Below are positions 36,936 through 50,347 of a stretch of DNA of 64,000 nt, in pieces. The notes beneath the pieces are model-generated. The model did no database searches. It was not told where the DNA came from and saw only the letters and a list, made by a program, of their open reading frames with translations. The position numbers and the translations under genes are program-made. The DNA lies in the NCBI GenBank assembly GCA_034440615.1, contig JAOTOM010005153.1:248001-312000 (forward strand). The letters are read 5' to 3'. The DNA is from Ashinkailepas kermadecensis (taxonomy: Eukaryota; Arthropoda; Thecostraca; Neolepadidae). The stretch's first letter is position 1, and each line of letters begins with the position of its first letter.

Positions 36936-37432
36936 CGGTATCTGCCACCTGATGATGTTCGCTGTCGCTGCCACCTGTTCGCTGATGTTCGCTGTTGATG
37001 GGTCCACTTACGCTGTCTACTGATGGTGTCCATTGCAGCTGCCGCCAGATGAGTCCGTTGCCGCTGCCACCTGAGTCCATTGCAGCTGCCACCTGATGAG
37101 TCCGTTGCCGCTGCCACCTGATGGGTCTATTGCAGCTGCCGCCAGATGGGTCCGTTGCCGCTGCCACCTGAGTCCGTTGCCGCTGCCACCTGAGTCCATT
37201 GCAGCTGCCACCTGATGGGTCTATTGTAGCTGTCGCCAGATGAGTCCGTTGCCGCTGCCACCTGAGTCCGTTGCCGCTGCCACCTGAGTCCATTGCAGCT
37301 GCCACCTGATGGGTCTATTGTAGCTGTCGCCAGATGAGTCCGTTGCCGCTGCCACCTGAGTCCATTGCAGCTGCCACCTGATGGGTCTATTGTAGCTGTC
37401 GCCCGATGAGTCCACTGCCGCTGATACTTAAT
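36936..37432. repeat. 22-25-bp minisatellite with higher-order pattern
   Basis: Units alternate GTTGCCGCTGCCACCTGAGT, ATTGCAGCTGCCACCTGATG and ATTGTAGCTGTCGCCAGATG. The three types recur in a fixed order two to three times (37190-37400), so blocks of several units were duplicated together. Confidence 0.93.
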
Positions 37433-39869
<2,437 letters not shown>

Positions 39870-40350
39870 GCCCAAGGTGCATTCGGTCTCACAGTGACAT
39901 GGACAGCCGTAAGCACCGTTGTTATGGCCAGAAGGCATTAGGCCTCACAGTAATTTGGACAGTCGTGAGTACCGCTGCTATGTCCAGAGGGCATTGATCC
40001 TCACAGTAACTTGGACGACCGTAAGTACCGATACTATGGCCAGAGGGAACTAATGCTCACAGCGATTTGGAGAGCCGTAAGCGCCGATAGTATGTCCAAA
40101 GGGCATTAGGTCTCACAGTAGCTTGAACAGTCATAAGTACCGACCTCGGGCCGTGAGCTCGGACAGTACCGATAGTATGTCCAGAGAGAATCGTGGGTCA
40201 CGGCGATTTGGAGAGCCGTACGTACTGTTACTATGTCCAGAGGGTATTGTGACTCATCGCGACTTGGAGGGCCGTACTTACCACCAACCATGTCCAGAAT
40301 GAATTAGGCCTCACAGCGACTTCAAGAGTCGAAGACACTGATACTATGGG
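39870..40350. repeat. 56-bp tandem repeat with rigid period
   Basis: About eight units. The CTCACAG word falls at 39888, 39944, 40000, 40056 and 40112, an exact 56-bp step. After one unit with an insert of about 29 bp (40138-40170) the step resumes. Other unit parts: TTGGACAGCCGTAAGTACCG, ATACTATGTCCAGAGGG, CATTAGG. Units differ at many bases but almost never in length. Confidence 0.92.
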
Positions 40351-40727
40351 TGTCTTCCATTCGCTGCCTCTCAACCCTCAGCATCGCCAGCCTTCGGTCG
40401 ACGGTAACCTTGGCCACAAACTGCCTGCTTTCCTCCGGTCGAAAGCCTGAGCACCACCCTCAACATTCAGGACAAGCGAATGGATTCGGTGGAAGTGTTT
40501 TCAACCGTGTGACGATCGTTTCGACAGAAGGCGATAATTGCTCTGTGGAATGTAATTGTAATGGAGTTCATACTAGCATACACAGTGGTGGCCAGGCGAT
40601 TAGACAATAGTTTCATTGTGCAAACCAACTGTGTCGAGAAGTGCCGTCGGTGGCAATAAGGTCGATGACTCAGGGACATAACATATCCACTGCGAGTACC
40701 TGTTTATGCAATTGTCGAGGGTAGGAG
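40351..40727. other. unique DNA before LINE relic
   Basis: May include diverged upstream LINE sequence, but I cannot align it by eye. Confidence 0.4.
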
Positions 40728-41250
40728 GTGGAATACTCTTGCCATGTATCGCAAGTGGCAGGTGAATCAAACTATGTAAGGAACTACAGGTCAGTGGGCT
40801 TCACATTACTAGTTTCCGAAGTGGTATCAAGATGTGTCAAGGAGAATGTTCACACTAATTTTGATAGGCACAGCTTTTTAAGGGACACTCAACATGGATT
40901 TCGATTTAGAAGATCTTGCTTAGCACACCTTCTGGAATGTATGGGGTATGCAACTATCGAAGCTAACAATGCAAGCAAGATTGATGTAATGCACTTTGAC
41001 GTCAGCGACGTTTTTGATCGAGATCCACGTCAGCATCTAATTATTAGTGGAAGCAGCGTAGGATTGATGGAAAATGCTTAGACTGAATTGAAGCGTGGCT
41101 AAGCGAAGGATCCAAATGGTAATGTTACTTGCTGTAAATCTGAATGGACGAATAGGTTATATGTGGGGCACTACAGGGCTCCGCTTTTTTAATCAGCCAT
41201 CCTTGATGATATTTGTTAACAATATTGAGGTGAGGTTGATAAATAGGATG
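40728..41250 (+). pseudogene. decayed CR1/L2-like LINE reverse transcriptase
   Basis: A non-LTR retrotransposon reverse transcriptase relic. The first 118 codons keep the order of the fingers and palm: NYRSVGF (family NYRPVSL), then TQHGFRFRRSCLAHLLE (family QHGFR-GRSC-T-LLE), then DVMHFDVSDVFDRDP (family D-VYLDFSKAFDKVP), which holds the first catalytic Asp region. After a stop at about 41081, other frames continue with WLSEGSKW and FNQPSLMIFVNNIEVRLI, matching the segment just before the catalytic YADD box, which is lost. Several stops and frame changes make it non-functional. Neither end of the LINE is visible. Confidence 0.8.
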
Positions 41251-41473
41251 TTCAGTTGCTAACGACATGTTTTATGTCTAAATTGTAGCCATTCTGAAAC
41301 TAACAACCACGCCTACCGAACATGCAAGATGTACAAACCAACAAACACGCCTACCCAGCATGCAGGATCTACAAACCAAAAACGCTTAAGGGGAATTACC
41401 ATTAAACAAAGTGAAAATAGAGTGGAAATAAAAACCTGCACATTCGCGTCATACGCGACGCACCGCCACACCG
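41251..41473. other. spacer before 64-bp array
   Basis: Contains a direct duplication of about 34 bp: AACAACCACGCCTACCGAACATGCAAGAT against AACAAACACGCCTACCCAGC and ATGCAGGAT (41307-41370). Confidence 0.7.
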
Positions 41474-43128
41474 CCTCTGAACACCGTCCGGCCAGCACTG
41501 AGCGGCGGAAGGGGGCGTGCCCGGGTGTCCTGCGCTCCCTCTGAACACCGTCCGGCCAGCAGTGAGCGGCGGAAGGGGGCGTGCCCGGGTGTCCTGCGCT
41601 CCCTCTGAACACCGTCCGGCCAGCAGTGAGCGGCGGAAGGGGGCGTGCCCGGGTGTCCTGCGCTCCCTCTGAACACCGTCCGGCCAGCACTGAGCGGCGG
41701 AAGGGGGCGTGCCCGGGTGTCCTGCGCTCCCTCTGAACACCGTCCGGCCAGCACTGAGCGGCGGAAGGGGGCGTGCCCGGGTGTCCTGCGCTCCCTCTGA
41801 ACACCGTCCGGCCAGCACTGAGCGGCGGAAGGGGCGTGCCCGGGTGTCCTGCGCCCTCTGAACACCGTCCGGCCAGCAGTGAGCGGCGGAAGGGGGCGTG
41901 CCCGGGTGTCCTGCGCCCCTCTGAACACCGTCCGGCCAGCAGTGAGCGGCGGAAGGGGCGTGCCCGGGTGTCCTGCGCTCCTCTGAACACCGTCCGGCCA
42001 GCACTGAGCGGCGGAAGGGGGCGTGCCCGGGTGTCCTGCGCCCTCTGAACACCGTCCGGCCAGCAGTGAGCGGCGGAAGGGGGCGTGCCCGGGTGTCCTG
42101 CGCTCCCTCTGAACACCGTCCGGCCAGCAGTGAGCGGCGGAAGGGGGCGTGCCCGGGTGTCCTGCGCTCCTCTGAACACCGTCCGGCCAGCACTGAGCGG
42201 CGGAAGGGGGCGTGCCCGGGTGTCCTGCGCTCCCTCTGAACACCGTCCGGCCAGCACTGAGCGGCGGAAGGGGGCGTGCCCGGGTGTCCTGCGCTCCCTC
42301 TGAACACCGTCCGGCCAGCAGTGAGCGGCGGAAGGGGGCGTGCCCGGGTGTCCTGCGCTCCCTCTGAACACCGTCCGGCCAGCACTGAGCGGCGGAAGGG
42401 GGCGTGCCCGGGTGTCCTGCGCTCCTCTGAACACCGTCCGGCCAGCACTGAGCGGCGGAAGGGGGCGTGCCCGGGTGTCCTGCGCTCCCTCTGAACACCG
42501 TCCGGCCAGCAGTGAGCGGCGGAAGGGGGCGTGCCCGGGTGTCCTGCGCTCCCTCTGAACACCGTCCGGCCAGCAGTGAGCGGCGGAAGGGGGCGTGCCC
42601 GGGTGTCCTGCGCTCCCTCTGAACACCGTCCGGCCAGCACTGAGCGGCGGAAGGGGGCGTGCCCGGGTGTCCTGCGCTCCCTCTGAACACCGTCCGGCCA
42701 GCAGTGAGCGGCGGAAGGGGGCGTGCCCGGGTGTCCTGCGCTCCTCTGAACACCGTCCGGCCAGCAGTGAGCGGCGGAAGGGGGCGTGCCCGGGTGTCCT
42801 GCGCTCCCTCTGAACACCGTCCGGCCAGCACTGAGCGGCGGAAGGGGGCGTGCCCGGGTGTCCTGCGCTCCCTCTGAACACCGTCCGGCCAGCAGTGAGC
42901 GGCGGAAGGGGGCGTGCCCGGGTGTCCTGCGCTCCCTCTGAACACCGTCCGGCCAGCACTGAGCGGCGGAAGGGGGCGTGCCCGGGTGTCCTGCGCTCCC
43001 TCTGAACACCGTCCGGCCAGCAGTGAGCGGCGGAAGGGGGCGTGCCCGGGTGTCCTGCGCTCCCTCTGAACACCGTCCGGCCAGCAGTGAGCGGCGGAAG
43101 GGGGCGTGCCCGGGTGTCCTGCACTCCC
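41474..43128. repeat. 64-bp minisatellite, 26 copies
   Basis: The unit reads CTCTGAACACCGTCCGGCCA, GCACTGAGCGGCGGAAGGGG, GCGTGCCCGGGTGTCCTGCG, CTCC. Copies are almost identical. Two kinds of variation stand out: a C/G switch in GCACTGAGC or GCAGTGAGC, and loss of one or a few bases in the CTCC end or the G run. 64 is not a multiple of three and the minus strand lacks stops, so three overlapping minus-strand frames of 498-614 aa appear. They are not genes. Confidence 0.97.
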
Positions 43129-44659
43129 GTCTGTCCTCGGTGACGATCCGGAAACATGTCGGCGGTCTGCGCGCTCGGCGCCGGCTCCAGACTAATTAAA
43201 TCATGTCGTCGGCCGGTCGGGTTGACCCACCATCCATCACATTTGTGACATAAGCCGCCCGCTCCCTGTCATTGCCGGTGCGCGCTGAACCAATACCACG
43301 ATCAGCACCGCCGACAATGAGTGTAATTCCGTGTAATACGCCACCCCGGGCGACAGGAGACCAGTCGCTCGCCGCCGGGACTTTGAAGACGGCGGCGGCG
43401 GCCGGCGCGCAGGCGACTTAGGTCTGTCGGTCGGTTCTGTTCAGTGGGATTATCCTCGATTGTTGGCGTCTTTCCCTGCCGCCACGTTGGACGCGTGAAG
43501 TGACAAAGAAGCTTGCCGACAGTGGCTGTGACTTCTTGGATGGACGCTTGAAGCGAAACGGAGCTGCCCCGGCAGCACATCGAACAGAACTATTTCGAGA
43601 GGAGCGGAAATTCGGTATTCCTGCCATCTACTAGTGTAGAGATTTCCCGCCTGGTGTGGGTGGGAGCGAAATGACGTTTTAATTCGAGTGCTTTCAAAAT
43701 GTCGCCCAGCCGTCCTATAAGGTAACTGTCACAGAGCTACATATACCCAGTTTACATAGACAGACCAATTAAATTCGAATTCGGATCGGATCTAATTTCA
43801 GCGGCGTAATATGTTAGTTCAGATCGTTTACAAGGGACTAGTTTCGGAAATTTGTTCAAGCGAATGCGAACGAAATTCGAATGCGCCAACGGATTTAGGC
43901 GAATACTGCTCATATGATATTTACAATTCCGGTGGCATTTGTGCTTTGGTAGGGAGAAGCGATCGTATTTAAATTTTGTTTTCTTAGACAGTAGGTGGAC
44001 TTGGAGCAAGAACTGATTGGCATATGTGGCGATCTCCTCTAGTTTACCGTGTCATCTTTACATCTGCTGGGCTCAGCACGCTTGTATGCGGAGTGCCAAA
44101 GGGCAAGAAGGAGCCAGGCAATGAGGAGAAGGGCTTGGATACGGAAGCTCCATGCTTTGATTATGCTTGCCACGCATATGGAAAGCAGCCTGGTATACAG
44201 ACATCAAGGTCGGAGGACATGGATGACTTAACCCAGACTTATAACTATGTGGAATGAGTATGAAGTGCTGACCTTGTGGGACGATAATAGCTGGATTGCA
44301 AACCTCACAATGCGGAAAGCATCCTTCCGAAAACGGCGATTTACTCGAGTATGGTTCTAAATAGCACATGCTCTTTGCCCATCTGTGTGGTATGGCAGGT
44401 AGATAAAGCGGTTGATGATGCATCATGGACGTTGCAAATCAGCATCAAAATGGCAGCCTGCGAGTACATTTTTAGGCTTTCCATTGATCAGCATTCACGT
44501 GAAATTCTCACCAACAAACTTATTAGTAATTGTAAGATAGGACTTAGTAAATTCATAAACTGAACACTACTGTTGATCATTCAGAACAATGCTAATTGTC
44601 AAAAGTGTGCTGTTCTTCGTGTACCCAATCATAATATGTACTAGGAGCAAATTTGTGCT
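43129..44659. other. unique DNA with a possible MITE end
   Basis: At 43750, CAGTTTACATAGACAG and a nearby AAATTCGAATTCGG resemble the end of the inverted repeat at 45679-45755. Frames at 44024-44426 on both strands have no recognised domain. Confidence 0.45.
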
Positions 44660-45330
44660 TCAGGTTAATATTTGAACTTTCGGAAGTTCTGTTTCTAATG
44701 TTAGTTTATGAACATGGTTAACATGATTTGACCATTCATTTGCTCTGCAAATGCTTACTTTTCAGTTGGAAGGCAAAAAAAAACACAAAAAGAGCTCGGA
44801 GTTGGATAATATAGCTTAAAAATAATAGTAAACAAAGAACAAATGTAGCACAACCGAATCAAACCTTTTCTACGCATCCATATTATTAAAAAAAATTATG
44901 AAATGGAAAACTTCACATATTTGTTCCTGAAAATATTTCAAATTCAAATATAACCGAACCAAACCTAACCTGTTTTTGAAGACAAAATCATGTTAAAAAC
45001 CAATTTCAAAAAGTCGATTTTTTCAAATTAAAAACACCTATGTAAGTTATAAATTTACCTTGAATAACTATAAATTTACCCATAAAATATAAATTTACCT
45101 ATGTAAATATTTTTTTTAAAACAATCAAACCAAGCCTAACCACTTTGTTGCTTCATTCAGATAAAATGTGTTTAAAGCTTGTCTCGTGAATAACTTAAAG
45201 CAGAATAACACCGTACTATGTTCCCGTGGTTCATGCCATTTGACAAGATAGTTACTGGACATGCAATAGCTGTATATATATATGCACTTCCTCCAGTGAC
45301 CACATGTCCAGCACACTTAGACGCATACGA
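44660..45330. repeat. AACCTAACC-bearing dispersed repeat D3, copy 1
   Basis: It shares ordered words with 60500-61250: GACCATTCATTTGCTCTGC, AAATGCTTACTTTTCAG, ACAAAAAGAG, ACCAAACCTAACCTG, AAGCTTGTCTCGTGAATAAC. The AACCTAACC motifs are scattered (44955, 45130), each one or two units long. Confidence 0.7.
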
Positions 45331-45678
45331 ATATAATGCGTTCACTATCCATCATTGAGGTATCTGCCCTTTGTTCGCGAGTTTTCCTATTGGTAGTTCT
45401 GTGAATATGCATGGTTATTGGCCTTCATACGGGAAGGATTGCATGTATTCCCAATTGATAAGCGTAGTAATCTTATGAAATAGTACTTGATAAACTACTT
45501 TGCACTACTTCACTTGCAAAATTTCTGACGAAAAATGAAATCAACGCGATGCTCTTCGATTAACAGCCATGTTTTCCAACGTCAATTCCAACGAAATCCG
45601 TTCCCGTCGGACCGATCCTTCTTCGGGAACGGATTTCACCCGTTGGTGAATTCGAATTTACGGGGCGGGAGGGAAGTG
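45331..45678. other. unique DNA
   Basis: 45590-45650 has an imperfect inverted repeat (AACGAAATCCGTTCCCG and CGGGAACGGATTTCACC). No gene is seen. Confidence 0.5.
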
Positions 45679-45755
45679 TTTACATGGGCGCGGTAATTCG
45701 ACTGTGCGCCGCTTGGGAAGTAAATTCGAATTACTGCTGCTCATGTAAACTGTGT
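45679..45755. repeat. short inverted repeat, possible MITE
   Basis: The left arm GTTTACATGGGCGCGGTAAT pairs with the right arm, read inward as GTTTACATGAGCAGCAGTAA. Total about 77 bp. The right arm resembles the sequence at 43750. No clear target duplication. Confidence 0.5.
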
Positions 45756-46480
45756 AATAGGTGCGAACGTCGTGTCAAATCGAGATGATAAGCCGTTTCC
45801 CTCTGAAATCGACGTTGGTCCCCATTCATGACCGTGGTCTGTTGAAATTGTATTTATCTTAGAAGTGAGCAGCTTTAGCTGAAGCCACCAGCACAGCCTC
45901 CCGTGCCGTGAAGCCAATTCTTGATTCATCTTCTTCCGATTGACAGCTGCTCATCACCAAATCTTGCCTTCTTCTGGTTGGTTTTCTAGAAGTCTGGCCT
46001 GCTCACTTGTCTCACACCATTTATTTTCTTGACGACCGTTGAAGCCTTGGGCAGTTTTTGAGTAAACAGTGGTGGGTCTGAGTGTGGTGAGCTGTGACAT
46101 AAGGTGGCTGAATGTTCTCTGCCTGAACAGTCCAGGGAAGGATGGATGAGCCCGTCACGGTGTCTCGGGACACTAACATGATGTTGAGCTCTGACCACCG
46201 ACATTCCGTTTGTATTTTTCTTTGCAGTGGGCTGGAATAGCCAGGAGTTCCTTGGATGGCACAAATACACGTCTTTGTCTTTGTCTTCAGGCACGTGACT
46301 CACATATGAACCCTGTGCCTGGTGCCTGTGCACCTTCGGAATGAACGATACAGGACTGAAATTGCTGACGACAGTAGTGGGCAGCAAAGAAACAGATAGT
46401 GATTGAAGCAGACTCCGGGTGGTCAAACTCGCTTGGAGTGGCCGACTATGGCTTGTCGTATTTGATGCAATTCCCGAGGT
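45756..46480. other. unique DNA with a 167-aa minus-strand frame
   Basis: 45986-46489 minus is open and non-repetitive, Ser/His-rich, with no recognised domain. Base use and the lack of neighbouring exons do not support it as a gene, but it is one of few sizeable non-repeat frames here. Confidence 0.4.
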
Positions 46481-46802
46481 GGTCTGCAAAACCCGGAGGT
46501 ATCAGCACAACTTCGTAGTGGTCGATACATCCCCGGAGTGGCCGAATAAGTGCGGAGTACCTGACAGAGATCCAGTGTGACCGCTGCACACGCGGCGTGA
46601 TCGACACAGGCTTGGGGTGACCACACCAGGCCCAAAGTGACCATCTCGAGCCCGGTGTGACCGACAAAGGTCCGTTATTGTGACCAACACAGCCCCGTAG
46701 CGACCAACACAGGCGCGTAGTGACCACCACAGGCCCGTAGTGACCGACACAGGCCAGTTATAGTGACCGACACAGGCCCGTGGTGACCAACACAGGCCCG
46801 GA
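46481..46802. repeat. 20-bp minisatellite (ACCAACACAGGCCCGTAGTG)
   Basis: It is regular from 46660, with exact 20-bp steps. Before that, units are diverged but keep GTGACC/GTGGCC and CACAGGC. Confidence 0.88.
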
Positions 46803-46947
46803 GCGGCCTGCGACCAGCGTCGACAGCGACTATCTCGTCCAGCTCGGGCCACCGCCCGTCGCCCGTCCAACACAGGCCCGGAGCGGCCGGCGACCAGCGT
46901 CGACAGCGACTATCTCGTCCAGCTCGGGCCACCGCCCGTCGCCCGTC
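46788..46947. repeat. two copies of an 80-bp tandem duplication
   Basis: 46788-46867 and 46868-46947 are nearly identical, each from CAACACAGGCCCGGAGCGGC to CACCGCCCGTCGCCCGTC. The first 20 bases are one unit of the preceding 20-bp array, so the duplication took one array unit together with 60 bp of flank. Confidence 0.93.
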
Positions 46948-47776
46948 TCCGCCGCTGGACCAGCCCGATGGGCGTGAAATGAACCGGCGCGCGCCGGTCG
47001 CCAATCTAGATACTGATCGCTTATAAACTGGGACGGCTTCTATATCTATGGTAATTGTCGGCTGTATTACGGCATCATACCCAGATGCGCCCCGTCCGGC
47101 GAAATAGGTCCCGGGGGACGGCCGAGATTACAAGAGGATAAACGGCCCGAGCGTCCGCGGCCCGCCAAGATAGACCCACTCCATCATGCACCTGATAAAA
47201 TGGAAATTATGCATGAAATATGGAAGCGCAGCTATCCCTCGGGATCTTTTGTCTGATTGGCCAATTCTCGACCGGGGAGGCGACATCAGCTGGCGAGGTC
47301 CCAGCGCTGGGAATATACTTCCACCGGAGGCATCGGCAGTGAAACTAATGAGACGAAAATGACGCGATCAAGCCGGGCTCACTTCGCCAGCCGTTTAGTC
47401 AATCAGCGTCGGCTTAGGCGTTATTGTGAAGAAGCTGTTCCGGATACGTTAGTCTCATGCACTTGTCGATATTGTTTTATCATTAACAATTAGCTATGAA
47501 CCAATCTAGACTATGAACCGCTTACCAAAAGCAGGAAACCCACTTCTAGTTCAGCTATGTTCGCTGAGGCCGAAACGTTAGTGCTATGACTTTGTGACAG
47601 GAAAATGGTCAGGTGGGCATCTGAATGCCCGTTTCCATCAGTTAAAGTAACCGCATTTAAAGATGAAATAAGCGCACACATATATTACTGAATATCATCC
47701 GTCGACGACTTATCTTCACAACTAACATTATGGCCTATCAGGTAACACAAGTTCGATATCTTAGTAATCTATCTTA

Positions 47777-47778
<2 letters not shown>
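46948..47778. other. unique DNA, no feature recognised
   Basis: GC-rich to 47170, then mixed. No gene or repeat is recognised. Confidence 0.55.

Positions 47779-47849
<71 letters not shown>
47779..47849. repeat. (AT)n microsatellite
   Basis: About 35 uninterrupted AT units. Confidence 0.97.
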
Positions 47850-47850
<1 letters not shown>

Positions 47851-48012
47851 GCAATCACCAAGCCCCAATCATCAAACACTAGAGGAGGGGAAATTGCCCC
47901 TCCCCCGGTGATGAAGATATTCCCTCATTTTCAAGGGCAATATCGTTTAACTAATACTATACTTTAAATTCGCGCATATTTCTCGTGCACCTGTCGCCCC
48001 TTCCCCCCCCCC

Positions 48013-48020
48013 CCCCCAAC
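48013..48020. repeat. left 8-bp target duplication of hAT-like element 2
   Basis: CCCCCAAC is repeated at 48419-48426. The AAC end is informative; the C run alone would not be. Confidence 0.72.
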
Positions 48021-48418
48021 CAGTGGCGCAACCAGGATTTCAGTTCAGGGGGGGGCAGGGTTGGAGAGCGGGCCCCCCTCATGTTTTTAAAAAGTCTGCG
48101 GAAAACATGCACTTACTTTTGAGCGGGCCCCTATGTTTGTAAAACTTCGCAGAAATAAAAGCACTTTTCCTTTATCAGGGGCCCCGGTTCGAGGCGGGGC
48201 CCCTGGTTAAAACGGGCCCCCAGATTTTCAGTTGGTTCAAAGGGCCCCTGATTCGAGCCACAGATCCGCTTCGCGGGCCCCTAGCCAGGGCTCTGAGTAG
48301 GGTGGCCCACTCAGAGCCAGGGGCCCGCTTCGCGGGCCCCTGGCTCGGAGCGGGCCCCCAAAAAATGTCGGGGGGGGGAGGCATGGCCCCTTGGCCCCCC
48401 CTCCTGGTTGCGCTACTG
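48021..48418. mobile_element. hAT-like MITE, element 2 (398 bp)
   Basis: The ends are CAGTGGCGCAACCAGGATTT (left) and, inward from the right, CAGTAGCGCAACCAGGAG: 15 of the first 16 bases agree. An 8-bp duplication flanks it. The interior is G/C-rich, made of repeated GCGGGCCCC blocks that form strong hairpins, and has no coding capacity. It is non-autonomous. Confidence 0.82.
48314..48346. repeat. perfect 15-bp stem, 3-nt loop hairpin
   Basis: GAGCCAGGGGCCCGC, loop TTC, then the exact complement. A further imperfect partner (GCGGGCCCCTAGCCAGGGCT, 48274-48293) lies just left, so alternative stems can form. Confidence 0.92.
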
Positions 48419-48426
48419 CCCCCAAC
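48419..48426. repeat. right 8-bp target duplication of hAT-like element 2
   Basis: Second copy of CCCCCAAC. Confidence 0.72.
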
Positions 48427-49919
48427 CATCAGTGAAAAAAATGAAGTGGGTCCCTCGGCGGGAAAATGGGGAATCCAGTCTCAAGTTTGCGAAGACCATA
48501 ACAGTCATAGAAAAAGCAAAACTGCAATTGAATGCGCTTATGCAGGGTAGAAAATGTGTACAAAATTGTTGAGCTAGGGTCAATATTTGGGTCGCCAGAA
48601 CTCTTCAAATGATGTGCGTATTGCGCGGGCTGTCCCGAGGTCACCACGCAGACCTCTGGCTGCCACGCTGACCTTCGGCAACTGCAAGATGAGCTTTATT
48701 TTGGCAACACTTCAATCAATGAAGTACAATTCAATCAGTCACCGGGGGTCGCCTGAAACCATGAATTTGACCGCAGAGGCAGGCTTTCACTAGCCGTGTA
48801 TGATCTCCAGGGTCTCTTCTAAGGAATTTCGCTGGATGAAGGGTTGCTCATTTGCGACTGTGGAATGGCCATCCGAGGAAACCAGACCCCGCTCCCCCTC
48901 CCCGGTAGTGTTTAGGCAATGGGACATGCTGACTGACTGGGGGAGGGGACACGGCCACGACTGGCAGGAGCGGGGCATAGTCCCGCCAGCTGGCATGTTT
49001 CAGGAGGCCCCTACGACACCGTTTGCTGTCAAGTGACCTCGTGTGACCTTAGCATACTGTTTCTTGCTGTTTGCTTTCCCCAGGACAATTTTTAGTATAA
49101 TGTGAATCCACCGATCATTTGTAGCTGACATGGTTCCGAAGTACGTTCGCATCATCAATTAATTACCTACTACTTGTTCGAACTTGTATTCAATAATATT
49201 GAGCCCGGCCAGCTAGCTGGGTTGTGTGGGGACCTGATCCCAGACGTGGATCAATAAGTGCAATTATGTTGTCTCGTGAACAAAGAAACTGGACACAAAA
49301 TCCCAAAGTTGAAGTAATCACGTCAATGTTAATTACGCTGGCCTTTCCGAAAGCTGGCAAATGTGCAAATTATTATAATGTGACCCATAAATGCAAGTTG
49401 GTGGTTTTGAAAGACTGTGTCACCTTTAGATCAGGTTGTCCCCGATAACTCGGTCACCTTGCGTGTCCCACCTTGCGTGTCCATTGCTGAAGTGCATCCA
49501 CCAAGATGGAAAACGTTGAATTTAATGCCTCTCCATGCATAACCACTCCAGCTGAAATGCAACCCAGTGTTCAATTGGGACCTAGCAACCACTGAGGTCA
49601 GGCAGTGGCCAGGAACCGCCGGATCCTGGACAGCAAGCTGTGCTCGGGGCCGCACGGTCTCAGACAACATGGTGAGGCCCGGGCACTCAGGTCGCAGCCA
49701 TGTCAGAGTCACGAGCAGGAGCGTGGCCCGAGGACGAAGTACGGACGTCTGACGTCCCCGCCAGTGTGTATGCTGGCGGGCGCTGTCGAACCCGCTCGAG
49801 TGGGTGTGTCCTGTCCATGTCGGTGGGCGTAGCGCGGACGTCCGGGTCGCAGTGCGCGCCGGTGGGTGCGGATGGAGCCCCTCGACCTTAGTGCCCGCCG
49901 GCGGTGGCAGCCGAGACGC
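48427..49919. other. unique DNA, no feature recognised
   Basis: 49468-49490 has a small GTCACCTTGCGTGTCCC/CACCTTGCGTGTCC duplication. No gene is seen. Confidence 0.55.
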
Positions 49920-50347
49920 GTCAGCGGGTGAGGCGGGCGCCGGCGGGTGAGGCGGGTGCGGCTGAGCGGCACCACCAGGCCGTGCCGCGCCGGCCGGCCT
50001 GTTCCGGCGGGTGAGGCGGGCGCCGGCGGGTGAGGCGGGTGCGGCTGAGCGGCACCACCAGGCCGTGCCGCGCCGGCCGGCCTGTTCCGGCGGGTGAGGC
50101 GGGCGCCGGCGGGTGAGGCGGGGCGGGCGGGTGCGGCTGAGCGGCACCACCAGGCCGTGCCGCGCCGGCCGGCCTGTTCCGGCGGGTGAGGGGGCGGCGG
50201 GTGAGGCGGGTGCGGCTGAGCGGCACCACCAGGCCGTGCCGCGCCGGCCGGCCTGTTCCGGCGGGTGAGGCGGGCGCCGGCGGGTGAGGCGGGTGCGGCT
50301 GAGCGGCACCACCAGGCCGTGCCGCGCCGGCCGGCCTGTTCCGGCGG
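49920..50347. repeat. ~83-bp minisatellite, five copies
   Basis: GCGGCTGAGCGGCACCACCA falls at about 49958, 50041, 50133, 50212 and 50295. Each unit continues GGCCGTGCCGCGCCGG, CCGGCCTGTTCCGGCGGG and TGAGGCGGGCGCCGGCGGG. The GCGGGTGAGG part is itself repeated and varies in number, giving 79-92-bp units. Confidence 0.94.

Noticed and set aside
41313..43157. Minus-strand frames of 498-614 aa
   Set aside because: Translation of the 64-bp array in three overlapping registers; no independent domain.
45986..46489. 167-aa minus-strand protein
   Set aside because: Non-repetitive, but no domain or gene context; kept only as an unexplained open frame.
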